From contig OX637392.1 in assembly GCA_951799425.1 (NCBI GenBank), positions 39,756,593 through 39,820,592 of the forward strand: a DNA stretch of 64,000 nt, read 5' to 3'. The stretch is from Ilex aquifolium. Taxonomy: Eukaryota > Streptophyta > Magnoliopsida > Aquifoliales > Aquifoliaceae. Numbering within the stretch: position 1 is the first letter of the stretch; every line of letters begins with the position of its first letter. Made by a program: the position numbers and the translations under genes. The notes beneath the pieces are model-generated. The model saw only the letters and a list, made by a program, of their open reading frames with translations. It was not told the origin of the DNA and did no database searches. This document shows positions 1 to 10,284 of this stretch, in pieces.

Positions 1-1
1 C

Positions 2-2386
2 TATTCCAAGTCTGAGGAGGAGCATGAGGGTCACTTGAGGATCGTTCTTCAGATCTTGAGAGACCATCAGTTGTATGCCAAGTTCAGCAAGTGTGAGTTT
101 TGGCTGACTGAGGTGAAGTTTTTGGGACATGTAGTGTCAGCTTCGGGTGTATCCGTAGACCCGGAGAAGGTCGAGGCGGTGATGAATTGGGAGAGGCCGA
201 AGTCAGTTTTCGAGATACGCAGTTTCTTGGGATTGGCTGGGTATTATCGGCGGTTTATCGAGGACTTCTCTAGGTTAGCTGCACCTATGACGAAGTTGAC
301 TCGGAAGGAGGTTAAGTTTGAGTGGAATGATTCTTGCGAGAAGGCATTCCAGGAGTTGAAGAGGAGGCTTACTTCAACTCCTATATTGATAGTCCCAGAA
401 AGGGGACAGAGGTACACAGTCTATTGTGATGCCTCTAAGGACGGGCTCGGATGTGTGTTGATGCAGTCCGGGAGGGTCGTGGCTTATGGTTCTCGACAGT
501 TAAAGAACCACGAGCAGAATTACCCTACGCATGATATGGAGTTGGCGGCTATTGTCTTTGCCTTGAAGGCTTGGCGCCACTACCTGTATGGTGAGCAGTT
601 TGAGGTGTTTTCAGACCACAAGAGTCTGAAGTACATCTTTACACAGCGGGACCTCAACATGAGGCAACGCAGATGGATGGAGTTTCTGGAAGATTACGAC
701 TTCACGTTGCATTACCATCCTGGTAAGGCAAATGTGGTGGCTGACGCACTTAGCCGAAAGTCGAGGGGAGTCTTGGCTAGTATGGCTTCCCGGGAGTGGG
801 AAATGCTCGAAACTGTGGGACAGTTTGGGCTACATTACATGGGGCAGGCTCAGGGTACCCTGGGAAGTTTGGTGGCTACGCCTTCCCTACTGAGCAGAGT
901 GATTGAGTCTCAGGGGCAAGACCCAGAGATAGTGTCCATTAAGGACCGGGTGCAGTCGGGTACAGGTGACGAGGGCTGGGCCATTCATTTGGATGGTAGT
1001 CTTCGGTATAGGGGAAGGATTGTGGTTCCCCAATCTCCAGATCTAAGGGAGGAGATTCTTAGGGAATTTCATTGTTCCCGTTTTGCAGTTCATCCAGGGG
1101 GCACGAAGATGTATCATGATCTTCGTCGCCAGTATTATTGGAGTGGGATGAAGAGACAAGTTGGTGAATTTGTTGGTAGATGTCTCACATGTCAGCAAGT
1201 GAAGGCTGAACACCAGAGACCAGCGGGATTACTCCAGCCTTTGGAGGTAGCTGAGTGGAAGTGGGAGCATGTCACGATGGATTTTGTGACTCACTTGCCA
1301 CGGACATCGCGGGTACATGATGCGGTGTGGGTGATAGTGGACCGGCTTACGAAGTCGGCACACTTCTTGGCTGTGCGGATGACCTTCACATTGGAGGAAT
1401 TCTGTAGGTTATATATACGGGAGATTGTCCGATTGCATGGGGTGCCCGTATCTATAGTATCGGATCGGGATCCCAGATTCACATCTCATTTTTGGGAGAG
1501 TTTCCAGCGAACCATGGGGACTCAGTTGATGATGAGCACTGCTTTTCATCCCCAGACGGACGGTCAGTCTGAGAGGACCATCCAGACACTAGAGGACATG
1601 CTGCGGGCATGCGTCCTAGACCTCAAGGGAAGCTGGGAAGATCACTTACCCTTGGTAGAGTTTGCCTATAACAATAGTTATCAGGCGAGCATACAGATGG
1701 CACCCTATGAGGCATTATATGGGAGGCCTTGTAGATCTCCGGTTTGTTGGACGGAGGTTGGAGAGAGACCCTCTACGGGTCCTGAGTTGATTAGAGACAC
1801 CTCAGAGAAGGTGAACTTGATACGGAAGCGTCTTCTCACGGCTCAGAGCCGGCAGAAGAGCTACGCCGACAGACGGCGGAGACCTCTAGAGTTTGAGGTG
1901 GGTGATCATGTATTCTTGAAGGTTATGCCTACGAGAGGAGTGGTCAGGTTCGGCAAGCGGGGAAAACTGTCGCCGAGATATATCGGGCCCTTCGAGGTAC
2001 TCGACAGGGTTGGTGCAGTTGCTTACCGATTGGCGTTACCGCCTGATTTAGCAAGTGTTCACGCAGTATTCCATGTCTCTATGCTCCGGAAATACACGCC
2101 AGATCCGACTCATGTGGTGGATTGGGGCGAGCTTGTTGTTGATACAGATGGGACCTTCGAGGAGGGACCGGTACGTATCATGGATAGCCGGGAACAGGTT
2201 TTGCGAGGCAAGACCGTGAGGTTAGTGAAGGTGCTTTGGCAGCACCGGGGAGTAGAGGAGGCAACATGGGAGCGTGAGGACACCATACGTGCCAATTACC
2301 CTTTCCTGTTTGAGGATAGAGGTACATTTTCATACTTACGGCTTGGTATTGAGAGTACATTACTTGTTGCATATGCATGCTATTAA
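2..2386 (+). CDS. Gag-pol polyprotein, C-terminal 794 residues (RT end, RNase H, integrase, chromodomain)
   Basis: The reading frame is open from base 2 and matches residues 748-1541 of the full-length polyprotein at 46552-51177; it begins just after the FVDD active site of reverse transcriptase. Visible motifs are the RNase H start YCDASKDG, the integrase zinc-binding HHCC region, the integrase acidic residues in MDFVTH, SDRDPRF and [11 protein letters not shown], the GPY/F-type stretch [11 protein letters not shown], and a C-terminal chromodomain-like segment [16 protein letters not shown]. The frame has no stop or shift. It differs from the full-length copy by a handful of amino-acid changes (for example HPGGTKM against HPGGMKM). 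Integrase tails of this type target chromoviruses to heterochromatin; the clade looks like Tekay/Del. Whether the missing 5' half is intact cannot be seen. Confidence 0.95.
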   Translation, partial: YSKSEEEHEGHLRIVLQILRDHQLYAKFSKCEFWLTEVKFLGHVVSASGVSVDPEKVEAVMNWERPKSVFEIRSFLGLAGYYRRFIEDFSRLAAPMTKLTRKEVKFEWNDSCEKAFQELKRRLTSTPILIVPERGQRYTVYCDASKDGLGCVLMQSGRVVAYGSRQLKNHEQNYPTHDMELAAIVFALKAWRHYLYGEQFEVFSDHKSLKYIFTQRDLNMRQRRWMEFLEDYDFTLHYHPGKANVVADALSRKSRGVLASMASREWEMLETVGQFGLHYMGQAQGTLGSLVATPSLLSRVIESQGQDPEIVSIKDRVQSGTGDEGWAIHLDGSLRYRGRIVVPQSPDLREEILREFHCSRFAVHPGGTKMYHDLRRQYYWSGMKRQVGEFVGRCLTCQQVKAEHQRPAGLLQPLEVAEWKWEHVTMDFVTHLPRTSRVHDAVWVIVDRLTKSAHFLAVRMTFTLEEFCRLYIREIVRLHGVPVSIVSDRDPRFTSHFWESFQRTMGTQLMMSTAFHPQTDGQSERTIQTLEDMLRACVLDLKGSWEDHLPLVEFAYNNSYQASIQMAPYEALYGRPCRSPVCWTEVGERPSTGPELIRDTSEKVNLIRKRLLTAQSRQKSYADRRRRPLEFEVGDHVFLKVMPTRGVVRFGKRGKLSPRYIGPFEVLDRVGAVAYRLALPPDLASVHAVFHVSMLRKYTPDPTHVVDWGELVVDTDGTFEEGPVRIMDSREQVLRGKTVRLVKVLWQHRGVEEATWEREDTIRANYPFLFEDRGTFSYLRLGIESTLLVAYACY

Positions 2387-2426
2387 ATGTATATGTGTAT
2401 GTGAATTTCAGGGACGAAATTCTTTT

Positions 2427-2439
2427 AAGGGGGGGAGAA
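2427..2439 (+). other. Polypurine tract of family A copy 1
   Basis: The run AAGGGGGGGAGAA lies directly before the 3' LTR start TGTGAAACCCGGG. It is the expected primer for plus-strand DNA synthesis. The same tract is found in reverse complement at 46499-46511 in copy 2. Confidence 0.9.
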
Positions 2440-2827
2440 TGTGAAACCCGGGAAAATTTGAAATTTTTCTGAAAAAGGGCAAAATGGTAATTTGCCATTA
2501 CTGCACGTATTTGAAATACATATGTTCTAGACCTCGGATGAGGAAACGGAGTGCGTCGTTGGATTCGCAACGCGAAATCTAGTGACCACCAGAAAATTCG
2601 TTGAATTCCGAGATAGTCGGATTTTGCACGTAGTTCGAGACGACTGCGTGGCGATTGACCTTTTAAAGGTCCCCAAAAACGAGAAATATTAAATTTCCTT
2701 ATAATTGGATTAATGTGCCAATAAAATTTATTTGGACTTAATCCGGGACTTAATGAGTCGTTTCGGGACGAAAAACGGACCCGAAAGTAATAAACGAGCG
2801 GTGCGATGTAGACCACACATTTAAAAT

Positions 2828-2835
2828 TATAAATA
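2828..2835 (+). promoter_or_regulatory. TATA box of family A LTR
   Basis: TATAAATA followed by a G/A-rich stretch sits where an LTR promoter is expected. The same box is conserved in both LTRs of copy 2 (46103-46110 and 53626-53633, - strand). Confidence 0.75.
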
Positions 2836-4454
2836 GGAGCTAAAATATCTGAAAAATCAGAATTTCCAAGCCACTTGAGTCTTTGTTCAGCCGTTCAAAG
2901 AGAGAGAGAAAGAGAGGAGAGAGAAAAGGGTTTTCTTAAGCCTTTCTCCGGCGATTTCTCCGACAACCGTCGCTCGGATTCCGTCGAGCTAGAAGAGAGA
3001 AGTGATCTACTCGTCGAGGGCTACGTCTACGTACCAAAAATAAGGCGTTTCACCGAAGATCCAAAGGTGGAGTTTGGGGAAAGTCTTGGATTTTGGGTGA
3101 TTTTGGTGTATAGAGATTGCCTACATCTCTATTGAGGTAGGGGTTAATCCTATCTTGGATCATTCTACTCTAGGTGTAGCTAGAATAAGGGTATACATAA
3201 ATATATGCATGAGTAATAATGTATATATGTGATTTATGGTTTGTGCCTACAAGGTGTTTGTTTAAATGCCTTAGTTGATAAATGGGTGTTATTTCAATTA
3301 TATTGTGATAACATATTTGTGTGTATAGAGATAATTGAAATTTATGCTCTATGTTGTCAAGATATGACTTTGATATGTTGATATGAATATGTGGTTTGGT
3401 AGTTATATGCACTTGATATAATTGCCATGAAGTTATGACATGTTGAACATGTGGATACATTGCTCATGTGGTAGATGTTGCATTTTGAGCATTTTCATGG
3501 CATCACATTCATGGGACTATTGCATGAGTGTTGGTGTGTGGGAGATGCATGGATATAATCAACACCTTGTTTGGTGGTTGATATGTGGGCTTGGAAATGT
3601 GGACCGATGGTCACATGGAGTCACATGATTGCATTGCATAAGGAAAAACTTGTGTTGGGTATAGCAAGAAGGGGCATGACGACTTCCTTGGGTGCAAAAC
3701 CCTAAACCACTTGGTTGAGTCACTTGGCCGGCGGTGAGATTCCAGAAAAGTGACACGGTGTACGGAACCGGCGGTGTGATTCCGAAAATCCGTTGCCCAA
3801 AGAAAACACAAGGGTTTTGGTTATAAAAACACCCATTCAATGGGTAGATTCCAATGATGATCGGATTTCATAACGATCATTGGAAGGGTTTTTCCGTCAA
3901 TAGACGGGGTGCATTACACTTTGGCGTTGCATTGTGTTGCGTGAGTCGGTGGGGACTCGGGTTGAAATGCATGGGTGAGTGTCACTTCATTCCATGGCAT
4001 AGCATTGTTGCATTCCATCATAGAATGCATAAGTATGTGAAATGTTAAGTGATATGTTTATGTTATGATTACATGAGCATGTGCATCTAGGGGGAGAGTA
4101 ACCTCTATAGGTTTATCTCTACTGGGCGTTGTGCTCACCCTATACGGGAAACCATTTTCAGGTGTCGGGTTTACACCGGCGATTGGCTCCCATGGAGAGC
4201 ATCAAGGGTGAAGGGGGCCTATGTGTGGCCTTATATCAAGATTTTGTAAACCTTTTGTTTTAAAATGGTTTATGACATGTAAATATTGTAAAACATTATA
4301 TTTGAATTATGAATGTATGAGGTTGTATGTAATATGACTTGGATGGACTATGTATAATGTGGGAATTTTCATTATACATGTTTTGGGTGACCTTGGGAAG
4401 GTTTGAAATGAGTTGGAAATGAAAAACTAAGGAAAGGGGCAAAATCTGCCTTTA

Positions 4455-4614
4455 GCTACCGGTAGCTCACAGGTAGTTGTTTTCCCGAAGGAACAGCTAC
4501 CGGTAGCCAACAGGTAGTCATAACTCCAGAAGGTTTCGGCTACCGGTAGACAACAGGTAGTCGTCACTCCAGAAGGTTTCAGCTACCGGTAGCCGATAAA
4601 CAGCTACCGGTAGC
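4455..4614 (+). repeat. Palindrome-bearing tandem repeat GCTACCGGTAGC in family A LTR
   Basis: The 12-mer palindrome GCTACCGGTAGC and one-base variants recur here, separated by spacers such as AACTCCAGAAGGTTTC. A full unit is about 43 bp. Copy 2 has one more unit in each LTR (44281-44483 and 51804-52006). The array lies in the last fifth of the LTR. Confidence 0.85.
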
Positions 4615-4889
4615 TAGTCCAAAAATCTGAAATTTTTAAATGTTTGGCCAAATCTTTGGGCTTTGAATTTCCTTCCCTTAGGTGATCAAAGTGGACCCTA
4701 ATGGGGTACAAACCACGGTGTATGGGACTTTAATTGAATCAAATGAATGTTAAACCGAATTTTCATTATGGGTTATAATCCCGGTTTTTGGAAGATATTC
4801 TTGACGTGGTGTCGGGCTAAGCGATATCCACGGATGTTTCCGCGGGTTGATGGGTTATCAACGGGACCCCCGGATTTTGGGGCGTCACA

Positions 4890-6858
4890 ACACTACTTAG
4901 TGTTTTAGCCATAACTTTTTATCCTTAAGTCCAATTGATGTGAAATTTTTACAGTAGATAGTTGACATCTAGGGCTACAAAAGTATGTCTCATGAAAATT
5001 TTCCAATTCGACCTCTAAATGGGTCAAAACTACATTGGAAGTTGAAACAAAAATCTGGCAGTCAAACCGTACCGGTACGCCGAACTCCAGTAGCTAAACC
5101 GTACCGGTACGCGTACCGGTACGCCCGATAAAGCCAGCCCGATCCGACTGCGGGTCTTTCTCCATTTCTTCCACTATCAATACTTAAGGCCGACTATTTG
5201 AGCCCCATTTCAGCCTTCTAAACCCTAGGCACCTTTAGAGAGAAAGAGAGGGAGAGAAGAACATCAAAGATAAGGAGAGATACACCATTTTAGAAGATTA
5301 AAACCCTAGATTTCTAAGATTTCACTTCTCTACTCATTCTCTTTTCTTCCATTCTTCACCCACTCTCACCCAAATCTTTTGAAAACCCTAGGGAGGGGGA
5401 ATTAAAAAGGAAAAGAAAGGAAAGCAAGAAGGTCTTGAAGCTTGGGTATTTGGCTAAAACTCTTGAGCATTGAGGTAGGGGATTTCTTCATAATCTCTTA
5501 CATTGAGGCTAGGGTTTATGTATATATATATATGTTTTTCACTCTCATCCTTATTTACATGATAAGAAATACATGATTCTTGTTCCTCTTGAAATAAATG
5601 CCATGTTTTGAACATTGTGATGGTTGGGTAACTATTAAATTTCTCCTTTTCATCTTCAAACCTTGGTTTTAAAGAGAAATGGACTTTTCCCTCTATTTTC
5701 CCTTGGTATTGCTTTCAAAACTTTAGTGTTTGATATTGTACACCAAAATGTTACTTATGATGATCTCTTGCTCATTTTCTTCCATCATATTATGAAACAT
5801 TATATTAGAAATTGTGGAATTTGGTAATTCCTTGAAATGTTGATGAATTGAGAATATTTTGGTTTCCTCAATTGTATGGTTGTTGTGAGGGACTTGGATT
5901 GCCTTCGAGAGATGCCGTAGAGTGTTAGATGTTAGTCTACCCCAGTGGGGGTGAGATGGTTTCCTAGCACTTGTAGTGGGTTGTCATTTGGTAATGAAAC
6001 CACTATCGTTCACTGGAGTTCGAACAAGGGATATTATACTTTTCCTGGGAAGGGACTCGTCACTGCCATTGGGATGGTAGATGCCCTTTCCTAAAATGCT
6101 TGTGAATGTGATTGTGATTGGTGGACTAGGTATAATCGTTGGGTAGATTCATGAGAAGCAACCAACATACATGGTACGGGGATGAACCAATATATATGGG
6201 ATGATGAGTTGGAACGTCTTGGCCGGTGCATTGGTATGGGACAATGCATCGGAAGACGCCCTTCCGAATTGGCCTAACTTTGGACACGGTGTATTGTTGT
6301 TCAATTTAATTTATTCTTTACTTGATTGTTGTTATGGCTTAAACTTGAGATCTCTTTAAACTGTCCTGTTTTTCCTTCAAAATGTGATATATGCTATTTG
6401 TGAAAATGTGACCGACCCGTTTTATATTTTTTTATAAACCTTGTTTGAGTTGGGAAGATTTTGCTACAGAGCTTCGTGCTCATCCCCTACCAATTTACAT
6501 TTTTCAGATTTGGTGCTAGATGAGGATCTCGGCATCGACGAGTCAGGGCATTGGGAGGCTCTACTCAAGGGGAACCTAGATCCCGAGGTGGATATGTAGA
6601 GATGTAGCTTCTTTTGTACTAGACTAGGTTATTCTTTTGGACACTGTGAGGTCTAGTTTCTTTTGCTATTCCGCTGTGCTACTTTAATTAATTTTTGAGA
6701 TGTAAACGCCATGGTTGGGCATATTCTTTTGGATAATGATGTAAATATTTTATGGATGATGAATGAAGTTTAATGTATTTATGGATGATATTAGTGCTCT
6801 CATGATGTAAATGGTTTTAGTATGTAATGCCGTCCAGGGTGTGTTTTGGGGCGTTACA
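4890..6858 (+). repeat. Gypsy-type LTR B1, 5' end cut off by family A copy 1
   Basis: The block from ATAACTTTTTATCCTTAAG onward matches the solo LTR at 41273-43386. It ends with the same TTTTGGGGCGTTACA terminus as LTRs C, D and B2. Family A copy 1 inserted into it, so its first few hundred bases should continue left of the window. The right side is not followed by a primer site, so this is a solo LTR or a 3' LTR. It contains the palindrome CGTACCGGTACG at 5068-5123. Confidence 0.8.
5068..5123 (+). repeat. Palindrome cluster CGTACCGGTACG in LTR B1
   Basis: Three copies of CGTACCGGTACG occur, two of them fused end to end. A spacer containing GAACTCCAG resembles the spacer in the family A array. 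The flanking LTR sequence is shared with LTRs C, D and B2, while the palindrome itself differs from theirs. Confidence 0.8.
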
Positions 6859-7264
6859 CTGCTGAAGGTTCCAGCTCCATCAGCTTCATAAGAAGGCTAC
6901 CCAGTAGCCAACTCTAGTACCCAGTAGCCCACTCTAGTAGCCACCCCTATGGACGGCTTGCCGGTGGACTATGGACGGCTGAAGCTTTGAAAAAACTTGC
7001 CAAAGCTTTAAATGTGTTCCCTTCTTCTTGACTTATATGGCCAGAAACTCCCTATAAATAGGAAGCTTAGTGAAGGCCAGAAAGATGCTCAAGTTTAGTG
7101 AGGAAGAAAGAGAGAGAGAGAGATTCAAGAGAGATCTCTGTGTGAGAATATTTTGCAATAATTCTTGTGTTTTATTTCCAGAGAGAAATAAAGATATCCT
7201 CTTTGTTTATATCTTGTTTGTGATGTATTTCTGGCCCTGAGTAACCAACAAGTGGTATCAGAAC
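6859..7264 (+). mobile_element. Copia-like LTR 3' part with primer-binding site
   Basis: A TATAAATA box at 7053-7060, a GA-rich transcribed part and an end at CCAACA (7250) are followed after two bases by TGGTATCAGAAC (7253-7264). That is a match to the primer site for the 3' end of tRNA-iMet apart from its last bases. The 5' part of this LTR is missing at the junction with LTR B1. A leader continues for some 200 bp, but no gag frame follows. Assignment to copia rests on the short R/U5 and the leader style only. The repeat GGCTAC-CCA-GTAGCC near 6896-6911 is an inverted repeat. Confidence 0.6.
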
Positions 7265-7514
7265 TTTGGTTGGGTCGCCGGAAAAATTTTCAACTCACTG
7301 TTTTTGGTTCGTACGGGTTCTAAACAAACTCGAAATCAAATTCTGAGCACAACCATTGGATTCCCCTCTTTGAAACGAGTCGAACCCCATTGACCTCGCA
7401 TCATTCCGACGTCGGACGCTCTCTCACGGTCCTTGCCGGAAGTTCACCGGCCGTCGGAGCTCACCGGAGTTGCTGCCGAAAGTTCGCCGGACCGGTGACC
7501 GGAGGAAGGTTGAA
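7265..7514 (+). other. Leader-like sequence of the copia-like fragment
   Basis: GC-rich, CCGG-rich sequence after the primer site, without a convincing reading frame. It ends near the GAATATTC cluster, where the inverted LTR fragment begins; the exact border is unclear. Confidence 0.4.
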
Positions 7515-8286
7515 GACGACGGAATATTCCCCTCCGTCAAAGAATATTCCATTTTAGTTAAAGAATATTCCCAGAGCATATTCCATCCAGAGAATATTCT
7601 TACAGAATATTCCATCCAAAGAATATTCTGTCACTGTTAGCATATTCCGTCAAGTTTAACGGAATATTCCGTTAAGTTACCAAAAACTTTCCGAGTCAAT
7701 TCTGAGCTCATTTTAGCTACGTATTTTGGTGAACCAGGACTCTTTCCCAACTATTTCAACTGTTCCGGACGCAGCAATTCCCGTCAGAAAATACTGTTCA
7801 TGCCAAAAAATGCATTTTGTTCAAAATTATAATTTTGCCCCTAAACATCTCCAATTTGATCCCTATGACTACATTACGGTTTTTCGACGTTCTGAATCCA
7901 TTTTTAATGTTATTTTAACCTAAAAACATTTAGTTTTATGATTTATCTCAAAATCAAAGTTAATTTACACCCAAAACACCGAAATTACTATTTTACCCCT
8001 CCGAATCCCTATATGAGGTAAACGTCTATCCCAATGTTTCTTGACCTCCAGGATTCAATTGTAATGTTATTTTGACCTAAAAAAACTTAATAATTTACTT
8101 ATTTACCCTTATCAACCTTAAACGCTTCAAAAATTAAATTTGACCCGAAAGTCAATACGCCCGTAACTCAAACTTACGCGACCATACCTTTAACAATGAT
8201 TCAAAGTTGCTCTCATCATTTTAATCATTTTGAAAATACTAACAAATTAATATAATTTATATTTATATGAAACACGGGATCTCACA
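7515..8286 (-). mobile_element. Inverted gypsy-type LTR fragment
   Basis: Read on the - strand this begins TGTGAGATCCCGTG at 8286, a common start of plant gypsy LTRs. It continues through AT-rich sequence with lines such as AGGTTAAAATAACATT, and ends in a cluster of GAATATTC motifs. The rest of the LTR is missing. It abuts a Tat-type gag remnant directly, without a polypurine tract, so it probably inserted into that gag. Confidence 0.55.
7528..7675. repeat. Cluster of GGAATATTCC-type palindromes
   Basis: About ten copies of GAATATTC or GGAATATTCC and near variants occur within 150 bp, at irregular spacing, in the inverted LTR fragment. The arrangement recalls the palindrome clusters of the other LTR families in this window, with a different core motif. 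Confidence 0.75.
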
Positions 8287-9532
8287 GTGTCCCTTTTGGA
8301 TTAAATCCTCTATCTGGTCCTTTAGGACCTGACAATCCTCCGTATTGTGACCGTGGTCCCTGTGGAACCGGCAATATTTGTCCCTGGACCTTTTGCTAGG
8401 ATGAGTCCTCATCTTTCCTAACCACTTAAGGATTCATTCATCATGAATTTGGAAAAGAATTTGTTCCACAGAGGTATTCAACGACGTATACCTCTGAGCT
8501 AGCTCGTTGGGGTTGCAGGGACTTAGGCGATCCCTTGCACTTACCCGTTCATATCGATTTTTCTTAGGCTTGTTTTCCCTTTCTCATTTACTTGAAGGAT
8601 CTCACTTTCTCTTCTTTTCTTGCCAATCTTCAGGCCTATCTTCCTTGTTCTTACAAGGTAATAAAGTGTCTTATGCGTTCATGTAACTCTGGGCTCTTCA
8701 TAAGAGCTCGGCCATGGATGAAGGAAGATCTTCGGAGATGGCGAATAGGAACTGGGAGGACTACAATCCACCTATAAAGGCAATCATAACTACCTTATCA
8801 TCTACATTGTCAATCTGAAGTGACTCTGTGGTGAAGCGATTGACGTAGTCTCGTAGCGTTTCGCCCCTTGCTTGTTTGACATTAAGGAGGTAGGTTGGGG
8901 GCCACTGGTGTGCCCTACCCTGAATGAAGTGCGAGATAAATGAGGTAGTTAGTTCTTTGAATGTCCTAATTGAGCTGGGTTTTAACTTGTTGAACAAGTG
9001 TCTAGCTGTCCCCTTAAGGGTGGTCGCAAAAGTCCGACACATTATTTGATATGGGATGATATTCTCCAAGTGGTCCAGTGGGTCCTTGGTTCCATCGAAT
9101 ATTTCAATTGGCAATATTTTAAATCTTTCCAGTAGAGGGTAATTGGATACATCTAGGAAAAAAGTGATTCGGTATGTTGTACTAGGGCCTCAATAGCTTT
9201 CGGGACCCGGACTTTTAGCGTGTTTATGATGTTTCCCAGTTTTTCATTAACTTCTTGAAAATTTTGTTCCCACTAGTCATTGACCTAGGGGAAAATGACT
9301 TCATTTTTGCTTTCGACCAACTTCTTGGTTATCCCCCCGCATGTTCCCTGAGTTGGAGGATTTGTTGATTTTGACACTTTAGGTCCTCAACTGCCTTCTT
9401 TAGTCTCTTAACCTTGGCTAATTGTTTTTTTGGAGGCAATGTGGCCCCTCATCCCACTGGGTGGGTGCTGGGGTGCTTATGAGTCTGATGCCTCGCAGGC
9501 TCCTTTGATGATCTAGTTAGAGTCATGGAATC
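8287..9532 (-). pseudogene. Tat/Ogre-type gypsy gag remnant
   Basis: A gag of the Tat lineage reads on the - strand. The Retrotrans_gag core is open at 8761-9114 (starting PIEIFDGTKDPLDHLE and including FISHFIQGRAHQWPPTYLL). Further down the - strand the conserved zinc-knuckle segment [18 protein letters not shown] appears at about 8300-8400, preceded by LNTSVEQILFQI. Between them are stops and shifts, so the gene is dead. No pol, LTR or primer site of the same element is visible. The N-terminal part fades out near the junction with element C. Confidence 0.8.
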
Positions 9533-10269
9533 TAATGCCGTGGGAGACGCTATACGCACTTCCTAAAATGGTTTGTGATATGGCCCTGCGGGAAATGTTT
9601 GAGATTGTGAGTTTGTGGTGGGTGAACAAGGTAGTGTCGTTGTGTAGATTCCTAAGAAACAACCAACATACATGAGACTATAAGATGATGCTACTGAGTT
9701 ATTTATAGATTGCTTTAATCCTTAAATGTTATTCCTGCTATAGATTTACTATATTGCGTACACTTGTCATCATTATAACTATCATGATTTTAATGTCAAA
9801 ATGTATATATGCTATTTTTCAAAAGAGACTTGCGTTGTTTTTATTGTTTTAAAATCTTGTTTGGATCTGAGATGGATTTCCTACGGGCTTTTGCTCACCT
9901 CCTACAACAACACATTTACAAATTTTGACAGAGAAGAGGATGTCGGACTACATAAGTAGGTTGACCCTACTAGAGAGGAGTAATATGTGGATACTGACAT
10001 GGAGGCTTATAGATATCTCTTCATAGTCTAGATTATTTTTTAGAGTTGCTATGAAATAATATTTTTATTATATTTAGTTATTCCGTTGTTATTTATAGTT
10101 TGGTTTGAATTATAAGTTTGGAGAAGTTATAATATTTTATTGTCTTAGTATCTGGTATTTATCAATTGGATAGATCATTTATTATCTAAATGGTCATTTT
10201 TGAGTTACTCTCATGATTGGATGGTTTATATATAGTAATGCCTTACATGTTGAATTTTGAGGCGTTACA
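9533..10269 (+). repeat. 5' LTR of element C, 3' part only
   Basis: From GCCGTGGGAGACG on, the sequence follows the 3' LTR from about 14375 to its end, and finishes GGCGTTACA. The first 1.4 kb of the LTR are replaced by the Tat gag remnant. Confidence 0.8.
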
Positions 10270-10272
10270 AAG

Positions 10273-10284
10273 TGGTATCAAAGC
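10273..10284 (+). other. Primer-binding site of element C (tRNA-iMet type)
   Basis: TGGTATCAAAGC lies three bases after the LTR end. It differs by one base from TGGTATCAGAGC, the complement of the tRNA-iMet 3' end that is intact in family A copy 2 and element D. The downstream leader matches that of element D (ACATGGGAGCTG). Confidence 0.8.

Larger units (their letters stand above)
1..4889 (+). mobile_element. Ty3/gypsy chromovirus, family A copy 1 (3' half)
   Basis: This is the 3' part of an LTR retrotransposon whose 5' part lies outside the window. It holds the end of reverse transcriptase, RNase H, integrase with a chromodomain-like tail, a polypurine tract and a complete 3' LTR. It is nearly identical to the full-length copy on the opposite strand at 44006-54021. 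Its right end falls inside another LTR (B1), which continues at 4890. The probable 5-bp target duplication on the right is ACACT (4890-4894); the left copy is not in the window. Confidence 0.95.
2440..4889 (+). repeat. 3' LTR of family A copy 1 (2450 bp)
   Basis: The LTR starts TGTGAAACCC and ends GGCGTCACA, so it has the usual TG...CA ends. It is 43 bp shorter than each LTR of copy 2 (2493 bp). The difference is explained by one fewer unit in the palindrome-bearing repeat at 4455-4614. A TATAAATA box lies 388 bp from the start, so the R and U5 parts are about 2 kb long. No coding frame in it is convincing. Confidence 0.95.

Noticed and set aside
3170-4048. Several open frames of 60-96 codons inside the family A LTR, repeated in each LTR copy
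   Set aside because: They recur on both strands in all three LTR copies simply because the LTR is repeated. None shows a domain, and they overlap one another.
5520-5540. TATATATA run in LTR B1 as promoter
   Set aside because: It lies deep in the transcribed part after the expected start. Short TA runs are common here and no start site can be argued.
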